Shown in pieces: positions 22,120-32,454 of a stretch of 64,000 nucleotides of DNA. Position 1 is the stretch's first letter. Each line of letters begins with the position of its first letter. This stretch comes from Kitagawia praeruptora. Taxonomy: Eukaryota > Streptophyta > Magnoliopsida > Apiales > Apiaceae. Made by a program: the position numbers and the translations under genes. The notes below the pieces were generated by a model. That model was not told where the DNA came from. It worked only from the letters and a program-made list of their open reading frames with translations, and did not search any database. The stretch is taken from positions 65,002,001 through 65,066,000 of the forward strand of contig CM075351.1 of the NCBI GenBank assembly GCA_037693485.1, in the 5' to 3' direction.

Positions 22120-23721
22120 TGTTAGCTTGATGTTTTGATGATGAATACAAATGTACGTGGTTTATGAATATTTCATGCTTTATTATCTAATCTTGTTTTA
22201 CAGGAAGCATGGATTTAGGGGGAGTTTTACTCTCCTATAAATTATTGAGTAATCATCAAAAAGGGGGAGATTGATAGCCTTATGGTTTTGATGATCACTC
22301 TGTCAGCAAGCTGATAAGCTTGTAACTGAATGTTATAGCTAGCTGTTTGGTTGTGCTCTAACTTTGTTTTGCAGGACTTAATTAAATAGCTGAATACCTC
22401 ATTGTCAGCAAGCTAAGACATTGCAAACTTGACATAACAGCAAGCTGGGACGGTGAAAACAGATGATAACAGCAAGCTGCCAGCCACCGCCCAGAATCAG
22501 TTTGGACAGATTCAACGTCCTTAAATCAAGGATTTATTATAAGAAATGTTATAGCAGCTGTCTAATATATATATATATGTGTTGTATAATATATATTAGA
22601 GCTCCACTTTCTTTAAAAGCTTCTTTCAAAACAAAATCCCTTAAATCAAGGAACCTTTTGACTAACCTTTTGAATTTAACTACTCTAATAAATCTTTTGG
22701 CATGTGCAAGGGATTTTCTACTCTACTTCTTCAACAAAGTCGGTGTGCAGGTTTGAATAACTTGCTCTTATCAAAATTTCAATGGAAGAAGCTCCAAATT
22801 CAACATGAGGAGCGTATGGGCAAGTTTTGAAGAAATTCAACTTCATCTATCTTGCTATAAATACGTGTGTGGTCTTTGCTCAAGATGTACCTTCAAGAAC
22901 ACACAATATCAACTCAGTGCCTTCATTCAAATTCTTCCAAAACGAGCTCTAGTAGTATATGCAATATTTATATATTTAGAGAGTTCTTAGTTTGAGTTGT
23001 AAACACTTTATATTCCATTGTATTGTTCAAGTGTAATTGGTGTTGCTAGAGAGGTGTGCTTGGGAAACAAGGGTCCAAGGAACTAGAGGCTAGAGAAGTC
23101 TATACTTGGGAAGTATAGTGCTTAGAAAGCATAGGGTTCAAGGAATTGGGTGTTTCAGCAAGCTACCATCAGCAACAAGGAATTGGTTTCACTGCATAAC
23201 AGCAAGGGGATCTTGGTGATCAAGGAGTATTGTGCTGAAAGGGGAACTCATTGGTCTATACAACAGGTTGTTCAAGGAACTAGAGGAATTCAGGAAGGGG
23301 GACTTCAAGGAATTCATTGTTCAAGGGAGCAAGGCTGTTAGAGAGGCTTTGAGGTTCAAGGGAGCTGACTTACTCAGGGGGAGCAGTTCATTCCAGCAAG
23401 CTGTTATCAGTAAATTGGGTGATATATTATTGGATCCTGTAATTGGTTTATTTGTGATCAATAATATATTCTCTTACCAAGTTGGTAAGGGACTAGGATG
23501 TAGACCATAGAGAATTAGGGGTCGAACCTAGCTAAAAACATTGTGTGTTGTTTACTTACCTTTTGCACTTAATTACCTGCACTGCATATATCATATAAGC
23601 TAGCTGACAGACTGTTTTATATGGTAATCAGCAAGCTGACTAGTCAGCAGTTTTAATATTCGGTAAACTATAAAATTGGATATAGTTAGCCATATTCACC
23701 CCCTCTAGGTGTGTATTTTCA
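22120..23721 (+). mobile_element. Internally deleted Ty1/copia (SIRE-like) element, 5-bp TSD CAACT
   Basis: It starts TGTTAGCTTGATGTTTTGAT at 22120 and ends GTGTATTTTCA at 23721. Perfect 5-bp repeats CAACT flank it (22115-22119, 23722-23726). A polypurine tract AAAAAGGGGGAGAT precedes a second LTR start TGATAGCCTTATGG at 22271, giving a ~1.45-kb 3' LTR; the 5' LTR and interior are reduced to about 150 bp. CAGCAAGCTG words recur throughout the LTR. The polyprotein region is lost. It is nested inside element E9. Confidence 0.78.
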
Positions 23722-23726
23722 CAACT

Positions 23727-23950
23727 GAGGTTGCAAAAGTTGCAACTGAGCTTGCAAAAGTTGCAACTGAGGTTGCAAACCGCAGTTGCAACTGAGGTTA
23801 CAAAAGCTGCAACTGAGGTTGCAAAAGCTGCAACTGAGGTTGCAAAAGTTGCAACTGAGATTTGAGGTTGCAAACCTCAGTTGCAACCTCAGTTGCAAAA
23901 GTTGCAACTGAAGTTGCAAAAGTTGCAACTGAAAACTGAAAGTTGTAAAT
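23727..23950. repeat. GTTGCAACTGAG tandem array
   Basis: About ten degenerate copies of a ~21-bp unit (TTGCAAAAGTTGCAACTGAGG) in near-tandem. It belongs to element E9. Confidence 0.8.
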
Positions 23951-24120
23951 CAAAAATCCACCAATTATGAGTGCCCCTGGCGGGGCCTTGCAACCCAAAT
24001 TCGCCAATTATGAGTGCCCCTGGCAGGGCCTTGCAACCTCATTTGCAACTGAGATGCTATGAATTTCTGATTTCAAGTTCTGGGGTTCAGATGTCATTTT
24101 CGACCACTTTTTTGGAATCT

Positions 24121-24125
24121 ATATG

Positions 24126-24178
<53 letters not shown>
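24121..24178. repeat. (TA)n microsatellite
   Basis: Nearly pure TA repeat with two TGTATA interruptions. Confidence 0.9.
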
Positions 24179-24180
<2 letters not shown>

Positions 24181-24369
24181 TTTTTGAAAAAAGTTGCAAT
24201 TGAGGAAGGTAGTATTTTTGGAATTTTTAAAACAAGATCTGTATTTTTAGAATTTTAGAAAGGTTGTTAGTATATATTTAAAAATCTAATAGTTCACATG
24301 GGTAGTTTTGAAACTATCCCAAATATTTGTCTCGCAAAAAGTTGACCATGTCTAAAGTGTGTAATACAC

Positions 24370-24607
24370 TAACACTGTGTTCCCGAAATTAGTAAAGAAA
24401 AGAAAAGAATAGAAAATGATTCATTTTCATTTCTTTCCAAATCTTTCCAAAAGTGAGAAGAAAATTTTGGAGACAAATAAAAAGAGAATTTCTTCCCTAA
24501 TCTTTAGCTTTCTTTTCTTTTCTTTACAAAAAAATTATTCTGGAACAAGTTGTGAAAATTATTCTTTACCTTTCTTTTCTTTCCAAAATTTGTTTGTGGA
24601 ACATTGC
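24370..24607. mobile_element. Foldback MITE of AAAGAAAAG type
   Basis: A 238-bp element with inverted halves rich in GTAAAGAAAAGAAAAG / CTTTTCTTTTCTTTAC and ends CACTGTGTTCC / GGAACATTG. Direct repeats GTAATACAC (24361-24369) and GTAATACTC (24608-24616) flank it with one mismatch. Confidence 0.65.
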
Positions 24608-24616
24608 GTAATACTC

Positions 24617-25552
24617 ATAAAGCAAGTGGCATGTTTGTTGCAGAAGAGAATGTATATATATGTCATCGAATAGATATTTTGTAAATATAATAATTTTAGA
24701 GGTTATACTTTAGAAATCCTTTTAAATAAAAAGAATTTATTATGAATAAATGTAAATATATCCAGCTGTATTAGCAGATCGACTAAGACTATGTTATTAC
24801 CTCAATTAAAAGGAAAAAAAAGGGATGAAAATTGACTATCTCACAACCTCACACGATCATTGTTCTAGATTCTAGAGCTAGACTAGTTCAATGATAGACG
24901 AGTATATTTGGCTTTCCTAGTTTTTCACCTATTTATTACTCATAAATATAAATAATAAAAATATTTAAAAACTTAAAATTTTTGTTCAAAATTAATGCAC
25001 TACACACATGGTTTTTAAAATCGATAATCGGTATAAATTGGTTGATGTACCGATTTAAGATTAATCGGAGTATTAATCAAATATTATAATAATATTTAAT
25101 ATATTAGTCTAATTTAAAATTAAATATATTATTTTAAATAAATTCACAGAATTAATCAAATTTTAAAAATCAAATCGGTTATTATTTTACAAGGAAATTT
25201 TTAGAACTATGACTACACATGGCCCTCACAATGGACACTTCTTTCTTTCTCATAATCTTACAAAGATGAATTAGACCCAGTCACCCTCACAATGTCCAAC
25301 TTGTATGCAATAGATTCTCAAGTTCTGTGGTTCAACCTCCTCTTGCGTTGCCCGGAAGTCTGGAACATACATCATTGCACCGAGAAGTCGAGAACATAAC
25401 CCCCATGCGCTTGACTATAAAGAAATTTTAAAATTTTATCTAAGGAGAATGATGCATTTTCCAAGGTCAATCTATAATCCTAATCACGTATAATTATAAC
25501 GTATAATTATATGTAACATCATCCCTTAATTAAAAGAATGATGTGCTATTTA
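24617..25552. other. Intergenic, nothing recognised
   Basis: AT-rich sequence without convincing coding potential, repeats or RNA features. Confidence 0.35.
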
Positions 25553-26139
25553 GAGCATCTCCAAGAAGCTCTTAGCTTCCTCCTCAAAAACAGTTATATT
25601 AAATAGGCTCTTAAGTACTCTTAAGTATTTAGGAGTTAAAATTTCAAATTGTCTCCAACAATCTTCTTTAAACCAACTCCTTCTTCATTTTTTATTCATT
25701 AACTATATATAACATAAACAAAATTGCCAAGAATATGCAAAATTCCAGTTTTTTGTTAAAACAGCAAAATTCCAGTTTTTTGCTAAAACTGCCCATAAAC
25801 CGCACAAAACTGCCTAGAATTTTGCAAAACAAAAAATTCTCCAAAAGAAAATTCTGCAAAATAGAAAATTCCTGCAGAATGTAATTTACAATATAACAAA
25901 AGAGAGGAAAATGTGAATAGAAATGAGAGGGAAGTGAATATTTGATAATATAAAATTGAATGAAGAATGGAGAGGAGAGGAGAGAGACTCTTAAATTTGA
26001 AGAATGATTTAGAGCTCTTAAGTTTTTGAGGAGGAGCAAGGAGCTTGTTGGAGTAGCATTTTGTAATCCTCTTAGTCATGTTCTTCAAATACGGAGTAAT
26101 AACCAAGGAGCCTCATTTAAGAGGCTCTTGGTGATGCTC
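25553..26139. mobile_element. Tourist-like MITE (TTA target)
   Basis: Ends GAGCATCTCCAAGAAGCTC and (inverted) GAGCATCACCAAGAGCCTC are flanked by TTA on both sides. Size is 587 bp. There is no transposase. The GAGCATCTCCAA terminal family is shared with 40746-41388. Confidence 0.75.
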
Positions 26140-27019
26140 TTAGTTTTATATAAGGGCTCAATTTTTCTCATCTCCAATCATCCATTCCCTTATCTAAAAA
26201 TTAAGATAATTTATTTCAGGTTGGCCAACCAATATCTAATTTTTTTACAAAAGCTCTGAAGTTAAATATATCATCCTGACATCATCATTTATTTGTTTTT
26301 TCAACATATAGCTCCTTAGCTTACAGGTTCAATAAATTTTATATAATCAATATACGTAATTCCATTGGAGATGGTCTAAGGGGAATGTTTAGTTCAACAA
26401 ATATAGCCAACCAAATCTTAATTATCTAAATTTTTTTCTAAGGGGAATTGTGGTTGGAGTGCTACAATTTTTACATATTATTTATAATTTTGCCACCTAC
26501 ATAATTTAGCTAAGAGTTTTATAACATTGGAGATGGTCTAAGAGTGATTATTATTACCGGGATTCCATCAGCATATTGTAGGTTCATTTTCAGGTAAAAT
26601 CTTCAAAATTTATAAATGTAAAATTAGAACAAAGATATTTTCTACTCATAGGAGCAAGTGCAAGGTTTGTGTCCATCAAGTGGTATACTGGTGTATGTTT
26701 GATTTGGTTAGTATTAGCTTCGTTTTCATGTGTGCAAATTTATGTGAAATAAAATTTATTGCTTTGCAAGTTAGAATGGCAATTTGCAAGTGATAGTTAT
26801 GCAGGTGTGAGTTCAAATGACCTCAGTGAGTCAGTCTTGAGAATGTTCAGCACCCTGTCATCGCATAAAGTAGCATTGGCATCAAGAACTTGAGGACTTA
26901 AAGAATCTGCACCCTGACGAACCTTAGAATCCTTTTCCTTTTTGGTTGTGAATGACATTCACAAGAATCCCCTTTTCCAATCTGATCTATATCCTGTACC
27001 CACTTCTTCCTAAATATGT
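26140..27019. other. Intergenic with solitary MITE ends
   Basis: CATTGGAGATGGTCTAAG occurs at about 26364 and 26525 in the same orientation, looking like the right ends of GAGCATCTCCAA-type MITEs whose left ends I could not place. Nothing else is recognised. Confidence 0.4.
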
Positions 27020-28005
27020 ACCAGCCAACTAGCCAAGGACTTGTTAAGTAAGCCAAGAATAACAACTTCGGGTCTTGACTGAAACTGGTCGTCAATTTCA
27101 ACACTAGGGACAGCTTCCACACCTTTTATTTTTTTGGTATCTTGGATGGTTTGTTAAGTATCAGGGGAGGGGGTATAGGAATTCAAGTCATTACCTGGTC
27201 ATGGGGAAGGGGTAGGGAATGAGCATTGGCCAGTAGGCTATTAGTGAGTCCTCACAGATCTGACAATTTTTTTTGCTTATCCCTTTAGATTCATCTTATC
27301 TTCTTGCTAAAGCCATTCTAATATATTCATACAGATCCAAAACCTTCATCACCTTATCATGGTAGAGATCTTCCTGGTAGTCGTCGTATTGTATACTTTA
27401 ATATTTAAAACCTTACTCAACTAATGTGACAAGTTGAGTGGTGGTTGTATGGTATACTTCTCGAATCATTTTCAGTTTTGTTTGCAAGAAAAAAGTTATG
27501 CCGTACACTATTATCAAATAATCCAACCATACCTGCTTTTACACCACAAGCAGGAAATCTTTTTCCTCCAAAAGTCAGTTCTTAAGCTTTTGCAGTTTCA
27601 AATTCAAGGTAGTTTGACTTGCCTGCATTTGTAATTTCAATTTTCGAGCCTAAATCATAAGTTGATTAAGAATTAAGACAGTGAAGGTTTAGCATTATGC
27701 TCAACTGCTACTCTACAATTACTTAGGTGCCAAATCGAAACATACAAATTTAGGAAATCTGGTTAACAACCTCTGTTTCAAAAGAAACCAATTGCTCTGT
27801 GGACTTGCAGAGATGTATATATGATATATCTAGGCAATCTCAATGCTGCAATGACCCTTTTCTCACTTCCAGATACTTTTTTCATACACGGAATATGAGT
27901 TTGGTGATCCCTATCTACTAATAAGCACTTGCAATTGGACTAAGCTTTCGCAACCACCACACTCAGCAGACCACATAGAGCAAATAACACAAGGAACCTT
28001 GGAAG
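27020..28005. repeat. Dispersed duplicate of 51900-52805
   Basis: Colinear similarity to 51900-52805 includes GGGAATGAGCATT...CCAGTAGGCTA, ATCTTCCTGGTAGTCGT, TATCAAATAATCC(A/T)(A/G)CCATACCTGCTT and CACGGAATATGAG. Stretches differ by many substitutions and small gaps. No open frame spans either copy, and neither has LTRs or a poly-A end at the border. It may be an unclassified repeat or an old segmental duplication. Confidence 0.6.
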
Positions 28006-28853
28006 CAGGTCATGGCATCTCAAAAAAAAAAAAAAAATGTAGTCCATCCAGAAATACACATTAGCAATCAAACTCTAAACCACCTTAAGGAGTAGAAAAC
28101 ATCATTCATAAGTATTAACCAAAGCAAACTGTTAAGAGGTTTTGGAAATTATATAATAGACCATTATAACAAAAATTATCAGACCTAAGGTCACAACCCC
28201 CACGAATATCCTTATTGATGGAAAATGCAATCAAGTCTTCTCAATCCATAGCAAGGAGCAGGGACAACCCGCCAAACTAAAAACTGCCAGAAACACACTG
28301 AGAAAAAATAAAAGTAGCAGTAGTAGCAGAACATCCCCTGCTTTTATAGTTTTATTTAAAAAAAAACAAAAACTTCCCAGGTAGCACACCCAATCCTGAA
28401 CTCACAAACTATCTCCACAGATTTCAGACAAATTCAATATCCGCACTAGAAATTATTAATTTTAACAAAAGCAACAGCCCAATATATTGCATATCAAAAT
28501 AACAGACCCTAACATGCATGTAAAATAAAGAAGAAGAAAAGCGCAGAAACATAATAACACATAACCTAACTTACTTTGAAGTCTTGAAACATATTTCTTA
28601 CATACGGAAATAAAGAAGCCGACTAGGAAGGAGGAAAAGAAATGCCTGACATACACTAAGATGACTCGTCAAAGAATTTAATTTCAACTTCTGGAGAAGC
28701 TCGTTGAAAATGAAGCACTTGATTACCATATTTATTTTTCCTTTGTAATTGTCATGGAGGTGATACAATCATTAACTCAAGCACCCGAGAACGTCCAAGA
28801 ATAAATTTGAGATATCCACATCATTTTCGTTGGACACACCTGACATAACTACC
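28006..28853. other. Intergenic
   Basis: An A16 run lies near 28021. Otherwise nothing is recognised. Confidence 0.35.
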
Positions 28854-29730
28854 ATTTTTTTTTTGAAGAAAAATTTGCTTCATTGCAATTAATATAAATC
28901 AGATGATACAGAAGCTATAAGTTTAGAAGGTGCATCATGCCCTCTGATCTTACGACCTGGCGAAAAAAATGACCCCCTAGCAAGAATATGGGTAGACATA
29001 TTTGCAGATCGTTTAACAAAACTAAGAGATACATTATCTAGCTCCGCGTAATAAAGCTTTGCAGTCCTGGGCTAGTAAACCAAAGTAAGAAGGCAAGAAC
29101 TAATCAAGAACATAGAGCTGGATACTGCTTGAACAGCGACCAAACAATCCGTTTCTAACAGGACCTGGTTCCAATCATGATCTTTTACCCAGCTTAAGGC
29201 CTCTTTTATAGCAATCATCTCAGCGACATCAGCTTGGACACACCCCAATTTGCTACCAGGAAAAGCCTCAATCAGCCTTCCATCTGAATCTCGAGCCACA
29301 AACCCATAACCAAACCTCTGTGAGCCTCCTCGAATAGCAGCATCAGCATTAATCTTGATCTTCCCATGTTCAGGTTTAATCCAATGCTCTCTTTCACTGC
29401 CATCAATTGAATGATATAGCAGTGGGGCAAATTTATTATTCTGAGCATTTCTCCACTGACCTAGAATGACTCTAGCTGACTGCACTACCTTAGACGCATC
29501 AAATTTCTTTTGTTTCCACATAACATTATTTCGAGCTTGTCATAAAGCCCCACTCACCATCCGCCACAACCTTAGAATCCTTCTGCATTAAGCGTTGAAA
29601 CCAGTCTGCAAAGCTTAAAGTCCCAACTCAACCAACATAAACACAAGTTCTTAACCAACGTGCTCTAGCAAAGTGACATTTAAAAAACTGCACAGTCTAT
29701 TCTTTATTTAACAACCTGGACCAAATTGAG
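28854..29730 (-). pseudogene. LINE (L1-type) 3' fragment with RNase H domain
   Basis: Read on the minus strand, an open frame at 29521-29072 carries an RNase H-like (RVT_3) domain: HWIKPEHGKIKINADAAIRG, FVARDSDGRL, DVAEMIAIKEAL and LLETDCLVAV. The typical continuation (SFVKRSANMSTHILARGS, GRKIRGHDAPSKL) is in a shifted frame down to about 28920. Upstream, CHFARARWLRTCVY and SFADWFQRLMQKDSK are the usual LINE context before the RNase H domain, also in broken frames. A T10 run at 28854 is the poly-A tail. It is a 5'-truncated, frameshifted copy. Confidence 0.82.
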
Positions 29731-30828
29731 ACCGGAATCTTACTAATGACTTGCTGAACTCTTTTATTCCGATATTCCTGTCAACTTTGACTTCTAGATT
29801 ATTTTATCAGTATTTTTGCTTTTTATTAAAATTAATTAAAATTTAAAATACATTTAATTACTTTTTCCACAACGGATTAATTTAAGCTTCAGATCTTCTT
29901 AATGCACCAACGCTATTCTGCTAATATTTTACATGTAGTGTCATATGGTTTAAGAGAGCCCTCCTTTTGCTAATTAGATCTTTTCTTCAATTAGTTTACT
30001 CTACAGTGACCATTAGACTTTACTACAGCATTCTGGACACATAAATTAAAAAGAAGACCATAGTCCTATATATGTTATGCTAAAGCCAATAGAGTTTCGG
30101 CAGTATGATCCTGGTCCCTGGCTAGTGTGGGCAAAGGGAGTAGGGACCTTGAGTAGTTATATTTGATATCAGACAAAACATATGAATAATTAAACACAGT
30201 GATAACAAGTAAAAACAAAAATTATGATAATAAAAGTATGCATCTTTGTTGGACATATTACTTGATGATTGACTGAATCAAATTTACAGTCACTATTTTT
30301 ACTTTTAATGTAAATTATTTTTTGTACAGAGAGTCAAAAACTAGTTAGATGATTCTCCCAGTTATTCTCAATGGAAATCTTTTCTTAGTTTCTGTAAATC
30401 AATAATGGCTTAGCAGTTTAACAATCTTGATACAACTGGTAACACTATTCTGGAATTGGAAGCTCTGTTTATTAGATAAAGTAATTTCCAAAAGATTTTT
30501 CCACTAAGGCTGCAGCTTGATGAAGAACCTGCTGAATCCACTGAAATAAATATACGAATAATGTCAGCGCATATTGTAGTAGATTTTCAAATGAAAGAAA
30601 CGCCAAGATGACATCTTCGAAAGAGACCGTGTGTGTGTGATAGATTAACTCTGTTAGTTATGGTTATTCCACTGCAACTGCTATTTTGTCAAATACTTGA
30701 TAAATTTATTGAAAGTAACAATACCTCTAAAGACTTGTAGTGCAAAGATGCACAGAATCCTAATAAGTCAACAAAGAGACCTGGTCCTAGGAATGTTTGA
30801 CAAGGATCAGCCGTAGATGGTAGAGTTC
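29731..30828. other. Intergenic, nothing recognised
   Basis: No convincing genes or repeats seen. Confidence 0.35.
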
Positions 30829-31017
30829 TTAGGGATGCTGATGTGATATTTTATAACCAGCACAGGGTTTCAGGATACGTCGGCCACAGAGCTGATTGTT
30901 ACCAGCATAAATAGAGGGATCGTCGAGGGTCAGGAGTTGGTTTCCAGTTGCTATTCTTCCTGATGAATCATTAAATGAGAGGTTCCAGTTGCTTAAAAAG
31001 TGTAAATCCGAAATCAT
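30829..31017 (-). pseudogene. Fragment of an LRR receptor-like protein gene
   Basis: The frame holds WNLSFNDSSGRIATGNQ, LLTLDDPSIYAGNNQLCG and a following Cys. This is the end of the leucine-rich repeat domain of plant receptor-like proteins/kinases (usual form NLSyNnLSGxIPxGnQLqTldxxSiYxGNxxLCG). Only about 60 residues remain, with no signal peptide, LRR array or membrane segment around them, so this is a relic. Confidence 0.72.
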
Positions 31018-31405
31018 AAATCAATTATTTCAAAGTTCCCAAATTTTTTCAAATATTTAGTTACTGCAAGTTTGCACTTGATTACTATTAAACTTTTCAG
31101 CTTTTTAACTATACCTGAAGTCGAAAATAACAAGCAACACAAACTCAATTGAATTTTGGAATTAGAACACGGTTCTAAAGACAAATAAAACCAGTAAACA
31201 ATTTAATAAGAAAAATATGTAACCCTTGTACTAATAATATGTCATATATCAAAAAAAAAATAATCATTCCACAATTTCATACATTAAACATACTAACTGA
31301 AAATTTTTTAAAACAAGACTTAAATAACCCATCAGTACAATGTACAATAACCGTGTATTTCCTTGTTAAGCAATAAGCATCAACTACTATCAAACATTCA
31401 AATTC

Positions 31406-32371
31406 TTATTTTGATCCACGAGCTCTAGCAGATCTCCTTCTTTTAGATTTTACATTAAGATTTGCCTCATCTTTTGAACTTGAAAGTCTCTTGTCATAAA
31501 ATCCAGATTCCAAATCTCCTTTAAAAGCATTATATTTCGGGACATCTTTAACATATTTCACTTTCTTAGATTGCTTATTACGTATCGTCTCTTTTGAACT
31601 GAATTCTACTTGTCCTTCATAATCTTCTGAATTGGATTCATCTTCCGAGCTGATCTCTATGTGTCCTTCAGAATCTTTCGAATTGAACTCCATGTGTCCT
31701 TCAGAAACTTCTGAACAAGATTCATCTTCTAAACTAAATTTTATATGTCCTTCAGAATCTTCCGAACTGAACTCTATGTGTCCTTCGTCGGCATTATTAT
31801 TATTTCTCTTACCATTGTCAACATCTAAACCATAAGAATCTTCTTTATAAACACAAATTGGATCAGGATGAATCGCACCAAATTTGGTTTTCTCAGGTTT
31901 TCCATAATAATTTGCATTATCTTTTGAACTCGAAAATCTCTTGTCAAAGCCATGTACCATGTCTCCATGATCATCAATCTCCTCACTTTTCTCGCCATGT
32001 TTAGCTGATCTAGATTTCGTAAATTGTCTATTCTGATTTGCTACAACTTTTGGTACTTCACATTCCAGGTCTCCTTGTAAAGCATTAGTTTCCTTTCCAT
32101 ATAATCCGGATTCGAGATCAACTTCAAAAACATTACTTTTCTCTACATATTTTTCAAGTTGTATGCCCTTAGAATCGTTCTTAGACTTGTTGTGACGCTT
32201 TATGATATAGAAAATCAAAATAATTAAACAGCCTATACCACTTAGCACGATGAAAACTGGTGTGTAATCATTATCTGAATTTTTTGTAGGTGGAGGTGTC
32301 ATAGAAGAGTAAGTAGGTGGATTTGGAGGCGGAGGTGTCATAGAAGAGTAAGTCATTGATGAATCAGACAT
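31406..32371 (-). CDS. Single-pass membrane protein with EGHIEFSSEDS repeats, unrecognised
   Basis: An intact single-exon frame of about 321 aa. The N-terminus is Ser/Thr/Pro-rich (two YSSMTPPP units). One hydrophobic segment (about 37-58, TPVFIVLSGIGCLIILIFYII) is followed by basic residues (KRHNKSK), so the C-terminus is probably cytoplasmic. The long tail is hydrophilic. It has two DLESG(L/F)Y copies (about 86 and 287), two K-R-(F/L)-SSSKD copies (about 145 and 295) and five acidic EGH(I/M)(E/K)F repeats (about 197-261). The basic end KRRRSARARGSK resembles a nuclear or phosphoinositide-binding cluster. I know no family with this layout; the Pro-rich/TM start is loosely reminiscent of PERK-type kinases, but no kinase is present. 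A related relic lies at 54903-55096. A Copia element sits just upstream of its TATA box. Confidence 0.72.
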   Translation of the reverse strand: MSDSSMTYSSMTPPPPNPPTYSSMTPPPTKNSDNDYTPVFIVLSGIGCLIILIFYIIKRHNKSKNDSKGIQLEKYVEKSNVFEVDLESGLYGKETNALQGDLECEVPKVVANQNRQFTKSRSAKHGEKSEEIDDHGDMVHGFDKRFSSSKDNANYYGKPEKTKFGAIHPDPICVYKEDSYGLDVDNGKRNNNNADEGHIEFSSEDSEGHIKFSLEDESCSEVSEGHMEFNSKDSEGHIEISSEDESNSEDYEGQVEFSSKETIRNKQSKKVKYVKDVPKYNAFKGDLESGFYDKRLSSSKDEANLNVKSKRRRSARARGSK

Positions 32372-32423
32372 TGTGTTTTGAATGACAGAAAAGACAATGA
32401 CTCTCTCTTGTATTGGTTGTACA

Positions 32424-32432
32424 TTATTTATA
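32424..32432 (-). promoter_or_regulatory. TATA box of the membrane-protein gene
   Basis: TATAAATAA read on the minus strand lies about 53-61 bp upstream of the ATG at 32371. The Copia LTR begins at 32455, about 22 bp further upstream, so the element has displaced all more distal promoter DNA by 7 kb. Confidence 0.55.
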
Positions 32433-32454
32433 GATGAATACTAGGATGAGAATT

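Larger units (their letters stand above)
21475..24232. mobile_element. Large inverted-repeat element E9 with GTTGCAAC words
   Basis: The left end CAAAATTCCAAAAATACTAC and the inverted right end (AATTCCAAAAATACTACCTT on the minus strand) define the borders approximately; each is followed by CAATTGCAAC. A block reading TTTCTGATTTCAAGTTCTGG occurs at 21543-21562 and near 24064 on the plus strand, and inverted near 21950-21975. GTTGCAAC words and the GC palindrome (22011, 22054, 23972, 24014) recur. It is interrupted by foldback E7 (21613-21894) and a Copia remnant (22120-23721). No transposase is visible. Confidence 0.6.

Noticed and set aside
23640..24007. Minus-strand Cys/Asn- and Leu/Gln-rich frames
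   Set aside because: Three-frame reading of the GTTGCAAC tandem array.
31632..31835. 67-codon Ser/Pro frame (+)
   Set aside because: Antisense to the EGHIEF repeats of the membrane-protein gene.
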